Shown: piece by piece, positions 24,227-32,757 of the stretch
Layout: every line of letters starts with the position of its first letter
Numbering within the stretch: the stretch's first letter is position 1
From: Saccharicrinis sp965230625
GTDB taxonomy: Bacteria; Bacteroidota; Bacteroidia; Bacteroidales; Marinilabiliaceae
NCBI GenBank assembly: GCA_965230625.1
Contig: CBDDLL010000001.1
Coordinates: 1,178,001 to 1,242,000 of the forward strand
Length of the DNA: 64,000 bases
Direction of reading: 5' to 3'
The notes under the pieces: generated by a model
What the model was told of the DNA's origin: nothing
Seen by the model: the letters and a program-made list of their open reading frames with translations, nothing else
The model's database searches: none
Made by a program: the position numbers and the translations under genes

Positions 24227-25168
24227 ATGAGAGAGAAGAAACATATATTAGAAGAACTTATTACTAAATTTCTTAAAAGGGAATCTTCAAAAGAGGAGAA
24301 TGAATTATTGGATAATTTCACATCTTCGTTTAAGAGAAACGAAGTGTGGGATAAAAATCTTCATGGAGAAAAAGGAGAAATATCTGAAACAATATTTAGA
24401 AATATAAATGAGAAAATTTCTTTAGAAAAGAAAAAGGCAAATCTTCATAAGCTAAAGATATATTCCGGCGTAGCAGCTAGCGTGCTTATAATGTTAGGTT
24501 CGTTTTTGTTTCTAAATAAAGAATATAATAAAACTAACACTATTGTTTTTGAAACAGGGATAAGAATGGATTCGTTGAATTTAGCAGATGGATCAACAAT
24601 TTATTTAAGTCCAGGTACAACGATTTCGTATAGAGAGAATTTTAATAGAAAAAGTAGGAATGTTACTTTGCAGAAAGGAAATGCTTTTTTTAAAGTAGCA
24701 AAAAATCCAGATAAACCATTTATTGTGGAGTCAGGAGAATTAGAAACAAAAGTATTAGGTACTTCCTTTAATATTTTGATGCATCCAAATGAATGTAAAG
24801 TAACCGTTCATACTGGTAGAGTAAATGTTTCCTCTTCAAAATGTAGTGTTAATCTTGAACCGTTTCAGGAAGTTTCTTATTCATATAATGACCAAAATTT
24901 AACTGAAAGAAGTTTTTCAAGAGACGAACTTGTTGTTTGGTATACTGATGATATTCAACTACAAAATGTTAAGTTGAGTCAGGTAATGGAAATTCTACAA
25001 CATAAATTTGGTATTCAAATTAAAAACGCACAAGGCATACCATTGAAAAATAAAGTAACAGTATTTATCGGAAAAGATGATTCAATAAGTGGTGTCCTTA
25101 ATCAACTTAATTATATAACCGACTTAAAATTTGAAGAAAATGAAAATGTAATAACAATAAGCAACTAA
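24227..25168 (+). CDS. FecR family anti-sigma factor
   Basis: 313 residues. The N-terminal cytoplasmic piece (about 1-75) should bind the sigma factor; a single membrane segment IYSGVAASVLIMLGSFLFL lies near 78-96; the FecR domain (MDSLNLADGSTIYLSPGTTI, FFKVAKNPDKPFIVESGELE, VLGTSFNIL) is periplasmic at about 115-215; and a C-terminal STN-like domain (LQNVKLSQVMEILQHKFGI) ends the protein. It should contact the STN domain of the SusC protein encoded downstream. Length is typical. A hairpin at 25184-25207 separates it from susC. Confidence 0.93.
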   Translation: MREKKHILEELITKFLKRESSKEENELLDNFTSSFKRNEVWDKNLHGEKGEISETIFRNINEKISLEKKKANLHKLKIYSGVAASVLIMLGSFLFLNKEYNKTNTIVFETGIRMDSLNLADGSTIYLSPGTTISYRENFNRKSRNVTLQKGNAFFKVAKNPDKPFIVESGELETKVLGTSFNILMHPNECKVTVHTGRVNVSSSKCSVNLEPFQEVSYSYNDQNLTERSFSRDELVVWYTDDIQLQNVKLSQVMEILQHKFGIQIKNAQGIPLKNKVTVFIGKDDSISGVLNQLNYITDLKFEENENVITISN

Positions 25169-25183
25169 CTAAAAATGAAAAAA

Positions 25184-25207
25184 CTGTAGTTGCGGCAACA
25201 ACTACAG
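25184..25207 (+). terminator. Hairpin between fecR and susC (partial terminator or attenuator)
   Basis: Perfect 9-bp arms CTGTAGTTG and CAACTACAG with a 6-base loop, then CTTATTTAATT. It lies 15 bases after the fecR stop and could lower readthrough into susC or protect the processed susC message. Confidence 0.55.
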
Positions 25208-25246
25208 CTTATTTAATTAAGTATTTTAAAAATCAATACTAAAAAA

Positions 25247-28200
25247 ATGTACTCAAATTTAATTTTTTTTAAACGAAAAACAATGGTGTGCATGCTTTTT
25301 GCGTTATTGGCAATCCAAGCAACGTGGGCATCTGGCACAAAAAACGTTTTCCCAAAGGTAAGTATTAACGTGGTTGATGCATCTTTGGTTACAATTTTCT
25401 CCAATTTGTCTGAGCAATCAGATTATAAATTCAGTTATGGAGAAAGTATTATCACAGATCATTCTCAATACTCAGTATCTGAACAGAAAAAGCAACTTAA
25501 CGAAGTATTGGATGGTTTGTCACAACAAGCAAATATCAGCTATACAGTGCAAGGAGAACTTGTATTTGTTAAGAAAATGCAACAGCAAGAAAAGATTGTT
25601 GCTACAGGTAAAGTAGTTGACGAAAATAATGAGCCATTACCAGGTGTAAATGTAATTGAAGTAGGTACAACAAATGGTGTAATTACTGATGTTGATGGAA
25701 ATTTTAGCTTAGAGCTATCTGGTGTTAGTACAAAAGTAGCTTTTTCGTTTATTGGTTACGAAAGTGTTGAGGTAGAGGCAGGTGCTGATATGAAAATAAA
25801 ACTGGAACCAACATCAGAAAGCCTTAAGGAAGTAATGGTTGTAGGTTATGGTAGACAACAAAGAGCTGATGTAACTGGTGCTATTGATGGTGTTAAGGCT
25901 GAGTCTTTTAATAATGGAGTAATGACCAATCCAGAGCAACTATTTCAAGGCAAAGTTTCTGGAGTTAGAATTGTTAATTCAAGTGGCGAGCCAGGAGCTG
26001 GTGTTGATGTGATGATTCGCGGTGTTGGATCAATCCGAAGTGGTAACTCACCATTATTTGTAGTTGATGGTATGCCTTTAAGCAATGATGCTGTAAGTCC
26101 TGATGGTATTAGTGAAGGATTAGGTAGTGCACGAGCTAAAAATCCATTGAATTTTTTAAATCCTAACGACATTGAATCTATTAATATCTTAAAAGATGCT
26201 TCGGCAGCAGCAATTTATGGTGCTCGAGGTTCTAATGGGGTTATCATTATTACTACAAAAAAAGGTAAAACGCAGCGTCCTCAATTTACAATTGATTCAT
26301 ATGTAGGATTTTCCAAAGTAGCTAATAAATTAGATTTATTGAGCGGAGATGACTATGCCGAGGAAAATCCTGAGCATGCAAATACTCCTAATGCGAATAC
26401 AGATTGGCAAGATGAACTAATGCGAACAGCATTAACAAAAAGTAATAACTTGTCATTTTCAAATGCTACAGATCAAGGAAATTATTATGCGTCATTAAGC
26501 CATATTGACCAGGAAGGTATAATTGAAGAAAGCAACTTCGAGCGCTATTCTGGAAGATTAAATATGACACAATCTTTTTTAGATGATAAAAGATTGACTG
26601 TAACAACTAATTTAACAGCTTCTCATACTAAAGACATTGGAATTCCTACTAGTGATAATGCAGGTGCTACAGGTGAATTAATTACCCACATGTTAAAGGC
26701 TAATCCAACACTTCCTGTATATAAGGAAGATGGTGAGCTTAATGATTTTGACAATGATGGTAGTTACAATCCGTTATACCTTTTAGATATGCATGATGAT
26801 CTAACTAGAACACTTCGTGTGCTTGGAAATATTGAAACAAAGTTTCGTATCATTAACGGTTTTGATTATAAGTTTAACTTTGGTATTGATAAATCGGTAT
26901 CAGAAAGAAATACAACTTTTTTTGCTAATACAACAGAAATTCAAAAAGTAGGTGCTCACTTTAAGCAAAACTTGGATAACTATAATTATCTTTTAGAGCA
27001 TTACCTTACATTTAATAGGTTATTTAATAATCATAAGGTTACTGTATTAGCAGGTTTTTCTTATCAAAAGTACTATAAATCAGGAACTACATATGGGGCT
27101 TATGGCATTGAAAGAGGAGTTGTAAAACCTATTTATAATCCTGGATTTGCTACTAATATGTCTAAGGATGGTAAGCCGAAAATATTTACGCCTATAGGGT
27201 TTACTCAAGAGAATGAATTACAGTCTTTTTTTAATAGGTTAAATTATTCTTATAAGGGAAAATACTTATTTACTGCTTCAATGAGGATTGATGGATCAAC
27301 CAGATTTGGAGAAAATAACAAATATGGTTATTTCCCTTCTTTCGCGTTAGGATGGAACATTGCCGAAGAAAGCTTTATGTCTGGTTTGGATCAAATTGAT
27401 GAGCTTAAGATTAGAACCAGTTGGGGAAAAACAGGTAATCAAGAGGTGCCCAACAAGGTAACTCAAGCTACATTTGAAGAAAGTCCAAAGGATGGATATT
27501 ATTTAAATGGTGAATCATCAAATTTAACCAGTGGGATTACCTATAAACGTGCTGCCAATCCTGATCTTAAATGGGAAGTAGTATCTCAGATGAACCTTGG
27601 AATGGATTTTCGTTTACTTAAAGGTAAAATTTACGGATCGATTGATTATTTTAAAAAGGTAACTTCAGATGCCATTCAAGAATTGCCATCTATTCACCCA
27701 AATTTTTCAAAAATATGGGCTAATATGGATGGAGAAATTGTAAATAAAGGAATTGAGTTTTCTTTAGGTAGCGATATTATTAAAGGAAAAGACTTTTCAT
27801 GGACAATTGACTTTAATGGTGCTACACTTGATAATGAGGTTAAAGGCATTCCACTTACCGATATTAAAACAGGAAGTGTTTCAGGATCTGGACTATCCGC
27901 AACAAATATTAACATATATAAGAATGGTTATGCAGCTGGATCCTTTTATCTAAAAAGACATTTAGGTTTTGATGAAAACGGAAAATCTATTCTTACTGAA
28001 GAAAGGGAAATAATAGAAAGTGCATTACCAAAGTTTACATATGGACTTAGTAGTTCGTTAAGGTTCAAGAATATTGATTTATCATTTTCGTTTACAGGAC
28101 AGTCGGGTGCATATTTGTTCAACAACACAAAACTTGAAACATCTCATGCTTTAAACTTGCTTAGTGCACAAAATATTTCCTATAGTGTATTAAATTCTAA

Positions 28201-28495
28201 ACAGTCTCGACTTGACCAGAAAATACCAAGTGATTATTATTTAGAAAAATCGGATTATTTAAGACTCAATAATATTAGATTAGGATATACTTTCCGTCCT
28301 CAAGGTATCAGTTGGTTAAGCGAATTAAATATTTATGCTACAGGTCAAAACTTATTCACTATCACCGATTACTCAGGGTACGATCCAGCAGTAAATACCT
28401 CTAAAAATGTAAGTGGTAATTCTTCTATTGGTATGGACTATGCTTCTTATCCTAGTGCAAAAACATATTTGTTTGGTGTAAAATTTAAATACTAA
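25247..28495 (+). CDS. SusC/RagA family TonB-linked outer-membrane protein with N-terminal signalling (STN) domain
   Basis: 1082 residues. After a signal peptide that ends near AIQATWASG comes an STN domain (VSINVVDASLVTIFSNLSEQ, about 40-110), a CarboxypepD_reg-like domain (VATGKVVDENNEPLPGVNVI, about 116-195), the plug with MVVGYGRQQRADVTGAI and ILKDASAAAIYGARGSNGVI, and the beta barrel. It imports a nutrient oligomer across the outer membrane with energy from TonB. The STN domain is the part that signals to FecR, so this copy is of the regulated type. The cargo is unknown; no glycoside hydrolase, lyase or sulfatase gene is adjacent. Confidence 0.96.
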   Translation: MYSNLIFFKRKTMVCMLFALLAIQATWASGTKNVFPKVSINVVDASLVTIFSNLSEQSDYKFSYGESIITDHSQYSVSEQKKQLNEVLDGLSQQANISYTVQGELVFVKKMQQQEKIVATGKVVDENNEPLPGVNVIEVGTTNGVITDVDGNFSLELSGVSTKVAFSFIGYESVEVEAGADMKIKLEPTSESLKEVMVVGYGRQQRADVTGAIDGVKAESFNNGVMTNPEQLFQGKVSGVRIVNSSGEPGAGVDVMIRGVGSIRSGNSPLFVVDGMPLSNDAVSPDGISEGLGSARAKNPLNFLNPNDIESINILKDASAAAIYGARGSNGVIIITTKKGKTQRPQFTIDSYVGFSKVANKLDLLSGDDYAEENPEHANTPNANTDWQDELMRTALTKSNNLSFSNATDQGNYYASLSHIDQEGIIEESNFERYSGRLNMTQSFLDDKRLTVTTNLTASHTKDIGIPTSDNAGATGELITHMLKANPTLPVYKEDGELNDFDNDGSYNPLYLLDMHDDLTRTLRVLGNIETKFRIINGFDYKFNFGIDKSVSERNTTFFANTTEIQKVGAHFKQNLDNYNYLLEHYLTFNRLFNNHKVTVLAGFSYQKYYKSGTTYGAYGIERGVVKPIYNPGFATNMSKDGKPKIFTPIGFTQENELQSFFNRLNYSYKGKYLFTASMRIDGSTRFGENNKYGYFPSFALGWNIAEESFMSGLDQIDELKIRTSWGKTGNQEVPNKVTQATFEESPKDGYYLNGESSNLTSGITYKRAANPDLKWEVVSQMNLGMDFRLLKGKIYGSIDYFKKVTSDAIQELPSIHPNFSKIWANMDGEIVNKGIEFSLGSDIIKGKDFSWTIDFNGATLDNEVKGIPLTDIKTGSVSGSGLSATNINIYKNGYAAGSFYLKRHLGFDENGKSILTEEREIIESALPKFTYGLSSSLRFKNIDLSFSFTGQSGAYLFNNTKLETSHALNLLSAQNISYSVLNSKQSRLDQKIPSDYYLEKSDYLRLNNIRLGYTFRPQGISWLSELNIYATGQNLFTITDYSGYDPAVNTSKNVSGNSSIGMDYASYPSAKTYLFGVKFKY

Positions 28496-28499
28496 TACA

Positions 28500-30239
28500 A
28501 TGAAATTGAAAATAAATATAAAACTATTACAAGTATTGTTGATTCTTGTATTCACCTCATGTACAGATTTAGAGGAAAGAGTATTGGACGAGATTATGCC
28601 AGATGATATTCATTCGGTTGAAAATGCTGAAAGGAAGCTTTTATCTGCATCGTATAATTATGGAGAAGAAATTTTTGCCAGGTACAAGGGCATTTGGTGT
28701 GTTAACCAATTAACAACCGACGAGGCAATACTTCCGGCAAGAGGTAAAGATTGGTATGACAATGGTTCTTGGATTGCACTGCACGAATTTACCTGGGATG
28801 CTTCAAGTGTGAGATCAGGAAACTTGTGGGATAATTTAAATAAAGCTGTTGCTCAATCTGCAATAACAGTTGATGTAATAAAAAATAGCGAAATAGCTAA
28901 TAAAGATATGTATATTGCTGAGGCATTAGGATTATGGACATTATATACTTATCATATTGTTGATATTTTCGGACAGGTTCCGTATCGTGATCCAATGAAT
29001 GTTAATTTCTCAACAATTCCCGAAGTACTTAACAGTTCAAAAGCAATTGAACTATGTATTTCAACGCTTGAACGCATATTACCGGATTTACCGAAATTTG
29101 AATCAACAGAAGGGAATAGTGGTCGTTTTACTGCTGAAGCAGCATATGCATTGTTAGCGCAAATATATTTGAATAAGTCCGTTTATGACGATCGCTATAA
29201 TGCTACATCTGAATTTGATTTTACGGCAGGTGGTAATATGGACAAAGTTATTGAGTATACAGATTTAATTATTTCATCTAATAAGTTTACTTTGGAAAAA
29301 TATTTCTTCGACATTTTTGGAGTAGATAATTCAGGTAATTCAGAGCATATATTTTCTGTTATTCAAAAGGCCACAGGAGGAAATGAAGGTAGAAACGAAT
29401 TTACGTACTTGTCTATGGGAAGAAATCAGAAAGCAAATCCTGACAACAATAGGGGATCTAATGCCACTTGTACTACTCCTGAGTATTATGCCACTTGGGA
29501 TAATAACAGGAATGATCCACGTTTCCATTCATATACTAAGAAAAATGGAGGTGAAATTTTTAGAAATGATGGTACAGATGTAAGTTTACCTTATGATGGG
29601 GTATTTCATTTTAACCGAGGATTCCAAGAAGGGCAACAATATGGACCAACTATTTCAGATGGTGACTTTAATAGAGATCCTAATAATAATTCTCGTGTTT
29701 TAGTAGAAGCATTATATACAGAACAAACACCTGGTTTATTACTGGATTTTACTAAAGAACTAAATTTCGATGATCCATCAAAAGCAATTTTTTCACAAAA
29801 CCAAATTAATAGAGGAATTAGAGTATTTAAGCAAGAATATGACGCAGAAAATACCAGAAAATATGGGGGTGTTGATATTCCTGTATTCCGTTTGGGTGGC
29901 ATCTATACCATGCGTGCCGAAGCTAAGTTCAGAAAGGGTGATGTAAATGGTGCTTTAAATGATATTAATCTTTTAAGAGAATCACGCTCAAGCGTTAAAA
30001 TAGATGGTAAAGAGAACAACGGAAAAGCTATTGATCAACTAAATGAAGAAACTCTCTACAACGAAATTAGCTATGAGATGTACTGGGAGTGTGCAAGAAG
30101 ACAGCAGATGATTCGTTTTGGAAAGTTTGAGGATGCATATACTGCCAAGCCGGTTTCACAACCATTTCGAAGAGTATTTCCAATCCCGCAATACGAAATG
30201 GATGTAAATAAATTCTACGTTCAAAATAAAGGTTATTAG
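28500..30239 (+). CDS. SusD/RagB family outer-membrane nutrient-binding lipoprotein
   Basis: 579 residues. The signal peptide ends in a lipobox with Cys21 (VFTSC), so the protein is lipid-anchored on the outer face. Helical repeats (WDNLNKAVAQSAITVDVIKN, AEALGLWTLYTYHIVDIFGQ, VPYRDP) and the C-terminal RMIRFGKF-type segment are typical for SusD. It binds cargo and acts as the lid for the SusC barrel encoded four bases upstream. The cargo is not visible from sequence. A strong terminator follows at 30281-30318, so the pair ends the unit and no degradative enzyme is encoded with it. Confidence 0.95.
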   Translation: MKLKINIKLLQVLLILVFTSCTDLEERVLDEIMPDDIHSVENAERKLLSASYNYGEEIFARYKGIWCVNQLTTDEAILPARGKDWYDNGSWIALHEFTWDASSVRSGNLWDNLNKAVAQSAITVDVIKNSEIANKDMYIAEALGLWTLYTYHIVDIFGQVPYRDPMNVNFSTIPEVLNSSKAIELCISTLERILPDLPKFESTEGNSGRFTAEAAYALLAQIYLNKSVYDDRYNATSEFDFTAGGNMDKVIEYTDLIISSNKFTLEKYFFDIFGVDNSGNSEHIFSVIQKATGGNEGRNEFTYLSMGRNQKANPDNNRGSNATCTTPEYYATWDNNRNDPRFHSYTKKNGGEIFRNDGTDVSLPYDGVFHFNRGFQEGQQYGPTISDGDFNRDPNNNSRVLVEALYTEQTPGLLLDFTKELNFDDPSKAIFSQNQINRGIRVFKQEYDAENTRKYGGVDIPVFRLGGIYTMRAEAKFRKGDVNGALNDINLLRESRSSVKIDGKENNGKAIDQLNEETLYNEISYEMYWECARRQQMIRFGKFEDAYTAKPVSQPFRRVFPIPQYEMDVNKFYVQNKGY

Positions 30240-30280
30240 TAAAGGATAAGCTGAATTTAGATACTTTTAGATTAAATGTT

Positions 30281-30318
30281 ATAGCCAATTAGGATTAAAC
30301 TCCTGATTGGCTATTTTT
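30281..30318 (+). terminator. Rho-independent terminator of the susCD unit
   Basis: ATAGCCAAT (30281-30289) pairs with ATTGGCTAT (30305-30313) and AGGA with TCCT inside, then TTTTT. It lies 42 bases after the SusD stop. Confidence 0.88.
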
Positions 30319-30496
30319 ACATTTAACAACGTCAGAAGGATAATCTTGTGAAAGTATTTTTTACTTTAAAGTAAACTTGAAATCTTGTTGTTAAAAGTTT
30401 AATTCACAGGTATAGAAGAGGTATACGAATACTATAATTGTTAGTATATCTACTTGAAAAATGATATATTGAATCTCTAAATTAAATATAACCATT

Positions 30497-30745
30497 ATGT
30501 CAAATCAAGAAATCAAATCTTTGCTTCAGGTTAATGATAAAGTAATAGCTGAAGAAATTAAAAGAATACTAGAAGAGTCAGGTATTTACTCCTTATTAGA
30601 TTCAGCTAATCCTGCTTCATCATTTAATAGTGTGTATATGGGATCTGTTGCGTCAGACGATATTACCATTAAAGTAAATGAAGATGATTATTTAAAAGCT
30701 GTAGAAATTGCAGAAGAACATGGGTATAAAGATTTGTTAGTTTAA
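30497..30745 (+). CDS. DUF2007 family putative signal-transducing protein
   Basis: 82 residues. The sequence VNDKVIAEEIKRILEESGI, then SLLDSANP, GSVASDDITIKVNEDDYLKA and VEIAEEHGY matches the small ferredoxin-like DUF2007 (PF09413) proteins. The ligand and role of the family are unknown. There is no signal peptide, so it is cytoplasmic. It stands alone between a terminator and a convergent gene. Confidence 0.8.
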   Translation: MSNQEIKSLLQVNDKVIAEEIKRILEESGIYSLLDSANPASSFNSVYMGSVASDDITIKVNEDDYLKAVEIAEEHGYKDLLV

Positions 30746-30750
30746 ATTAC

Positions 30751-30789
30751 TTAAAAAAGTAACCTAACAGGATAGGAAACCTGTTAGGT
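30751..30789 (-). terminator. Terminator of the tandem BlaR1 genes (may serve both strands)
   Basis: Perfect 10-bp arms ACCTAACAGG (30762-30771) and CCTGTTAGGT (30780-30789). The minus strand continues into a run of six T. On the plus strand the tail is weak, though it may also stop the DUF2007 message. Confidence 0.75.
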
Positions 30790-30796
30790 ATATATT

Positions 30797-32695
30797 CTAA
30801 AATTCAACTTTTACACAGAATGTATAGGATGCATTTTTTCCTCTTTGTGTTGCAGGAGTCCATTCGTTTAGTTCTTCAATAATCTGAATTGCAGCCTTAT
30901 TTAGTTGAGAATTTTTATTCCCAAAAGTTTTTATTATGTGTAAATTGCCGCGTTGATTTATAGTAAATACAACATTTGTATTTCCACTTAAGTTTTCCGC
31001 TTCAGCGATTTGTGCTGATTTACTATAGAGTTGAGCAAAAAAACCGTCAATACCATATTTATATTGAGGAAGTTGTTCTACTGCTACAAATTCATTTGAT
31101 ATTTTTTTGTTATTAGTAACCTCTTTAAGTTTTAATTGCAATTCTGGTTTGCCATAGAAATTTTCTCTATGTTCACTTGAGCTTAAAACATGGTAATTTT
31201 GTTGGGTCATTTCAACATAGAGCTCCTTTTGTCCAATAAACTTTACCTTCTTGGTTTTATACCCAACATGTGAAAATACCAACACATCACCTTTACATAC
31301 TTTTAGTTTGAATTCTCCGTTTTTATCCGTAAAAGTTCCTAGGGTTGTTCCTTTAATAACTACATTAACATCAGAAATGTTTCCTACTACGATTCTAGTT
31401 TCATAAGTACCATCATTTTTTCTAACTTCAACTGTATCATAGATAGCAGTGGTTCCTTGGGGTTTATATATCTGTTTAGGAATTAATCTAACATTAAGAC
31501 TTTTCTCTCCTTTATATATGACTTCTTTACTGTCATAACCCCACCTAGAGCAAACTAAAGTGTCACCATAATTTACAGGAATATATCCTCTACTATGCGG
31601 TAATGTAAAATTTATACTACCCTTATTCTTAATAATTACTGTCGCGTTAAGGGGATTGTCAAATCCATCAGCAGCAATAATATTCATTTTCCAAGTTCCA
31701 TCTTTTTGTTTAACCATTAAGGTGTCAAGTTCTGGACTTAATGTAAATTCCACGGAGTCTTTCTTTTGTAAGAGGTGTTCATTAATGTTAGCATTTTCAA
31801 CTTTCTGATACACATATTCACGTTCACTAAAAGCCCATAGCAATATTCCTGTTAGGGGTAAAATCAATAGCAATTTAAATTTTCCCCATTTGGATTGTTT
31901 TACATTTTTCATCATTTTTAGTCGTTGTTTGTTTTGGGAGGTTCGGAAGTGGTTGGCTAGCACAATGGCTTCCGCCCCCATGGTTTCACATAAAATGGAT
32001 TGTATATACGAGTTTAACTGCAGTCCGGTATTTAAAACGCCTCTGTCGGCAATATATTCCAAGTTGTTTTGAACGGCCTTTCGATAAACCAATGTTAGTG
32101 GATTAATCCAACAAATTATTAGTAAAAGTTCGCTCAATAACATATCTATCCAATGATTTTGCTTTTTATGGATAAGTTCGTGAATCAGTACTTGCTCTTT
32201 CTCAGGTTCAAGATAACTTTTGTCTCTTATAAATATCCAACTCCCAAAAACCATGGGATTTTTAACTCTATGATGTATGTAAATACTTGATGACTTCCAT
32301 TTTATTTTTTGAGCGGTTGTCAAAAGCCAAAAACCATACATTAATGAGCTTAAAAGTTTTAATGTCAATAGTATTGAAACTACAACATAAATCCATAGTA
32401 TAGCTATTTTCCAATCTATTGATTGTTTAATAGGTTCAACTTCTTTCATCACAGGCACTTCAGGAATTTCTTCAGGAATGGTAACAATTTGTTCCTTTGA
32501 ATCATATGTTTGCATTTCAACATAAACTGGGTAGGTTATATCTATAAAAGGAATGCTTAAGGTTAGTAACATCCCTATTATTAGAAAAGTTCTGTTAATA
32601 TTAAAATGTGATGACTTGTATAATACAAGATAGTACACAACTATAAAAGCAGTTAATACAACGGATGATTTAAAGAGTATGGGCATAAGCATCAT
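30797..32695 (-). CDS. BlaR1-like M56 metallopeptidase sensor with CarboxypepD_reg and TonB C-terminal domains, copy 2
   Basis: 632 residues. Four membrane segments surround an M56 zinc-protease domain with the site HELIHKKQNHW and the third-ligand region LEYIADRGVLN, as in BlaR1/MecR1. After a last membrane segment (about 285-305) the periplasmic part holds a carboxypeptidase-regulatory-like domain (VVIKGTTLGTFTDKNGEFKL) and a C-terminal TonB-like domain (VVFTINQRGNLHI, LNEWTPATQRGK). In BlaR1 an extracellular signal activates the protease, which cleaves the BlaI repressor. The first 290 residues are almost identical to copy 1, the rest diverged. Start aligned with copy 1 (MMLMPILF versus MQLIPILF). 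Confidence 0.87.
   Translation of the reverse strand: MMLMPILFKSSVVLTAFIVVYYLVLYKSSHFNINRTFLIIGMLLTLSIPFIDITYPVYVEMQTYDSKEQIVTIPEEIPEVPVMKEVEPIKQSIDWKIAILWIYVVVSILLTLKLLSSLMYGFWLLTTAQKIKWKSSSIYIHHRVKNPMVFGSWIFIRDKSYLEPEKEQVLIHELIHKKQNHWIDMLLSELLLIICWINPLTLVYRKAVQNNLEYIADRGVLNTGLQLNSYIQSILCETMGAEAIVLANHFRTSQNKQRLKMMKNVKQSKWGKFKLLLILPLTGILLWAFSEREYVYQKVENANINEHLLQKKDSVEFTLSPELDTLMVKQKDGTWKMNIIAADGFDNPLNATVIIKNKGSINFTLPHSRGYIPVNYGDTLVCSRWGYDSKEVIYKGEKSLNVRLIPKQIYKPQGTTAIYDTVEVRKNDGTYETRIVVGNISDVNVVIKGTTLGTFTDKNGEFKLKVCKGDVLVFSHVGYKTKKVKFIGQKELYVEMTQQNYHVLSSSEHRENFYGKPELQLKLKEVTNNKKISNEFVAVEQLPQYKYGIDGFFAQLYSKSAQIAEAENLSGNTNVVFTINQRGNLHIIKTFGNKNSQLNKAAIQIIEELNEWTPATQRGKNASYTFCVKVEF
31822..32695. 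repeat. 874-bp near-identical segment, copy B (M56 part)
   Basis: Matches 34077-34950 over the same length without net insertion or deletion and with few differences. It covers the membrane and protease part of the BlaR1-like gene and ends just after the last membrane segment. Confidence 0.85.
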
Positions 32696-32757
32696 GGGCT
32701 GTAATTATATTGAATAATGTGATTGACATTAAATATCTTCTAGGTGATTTTAATATG

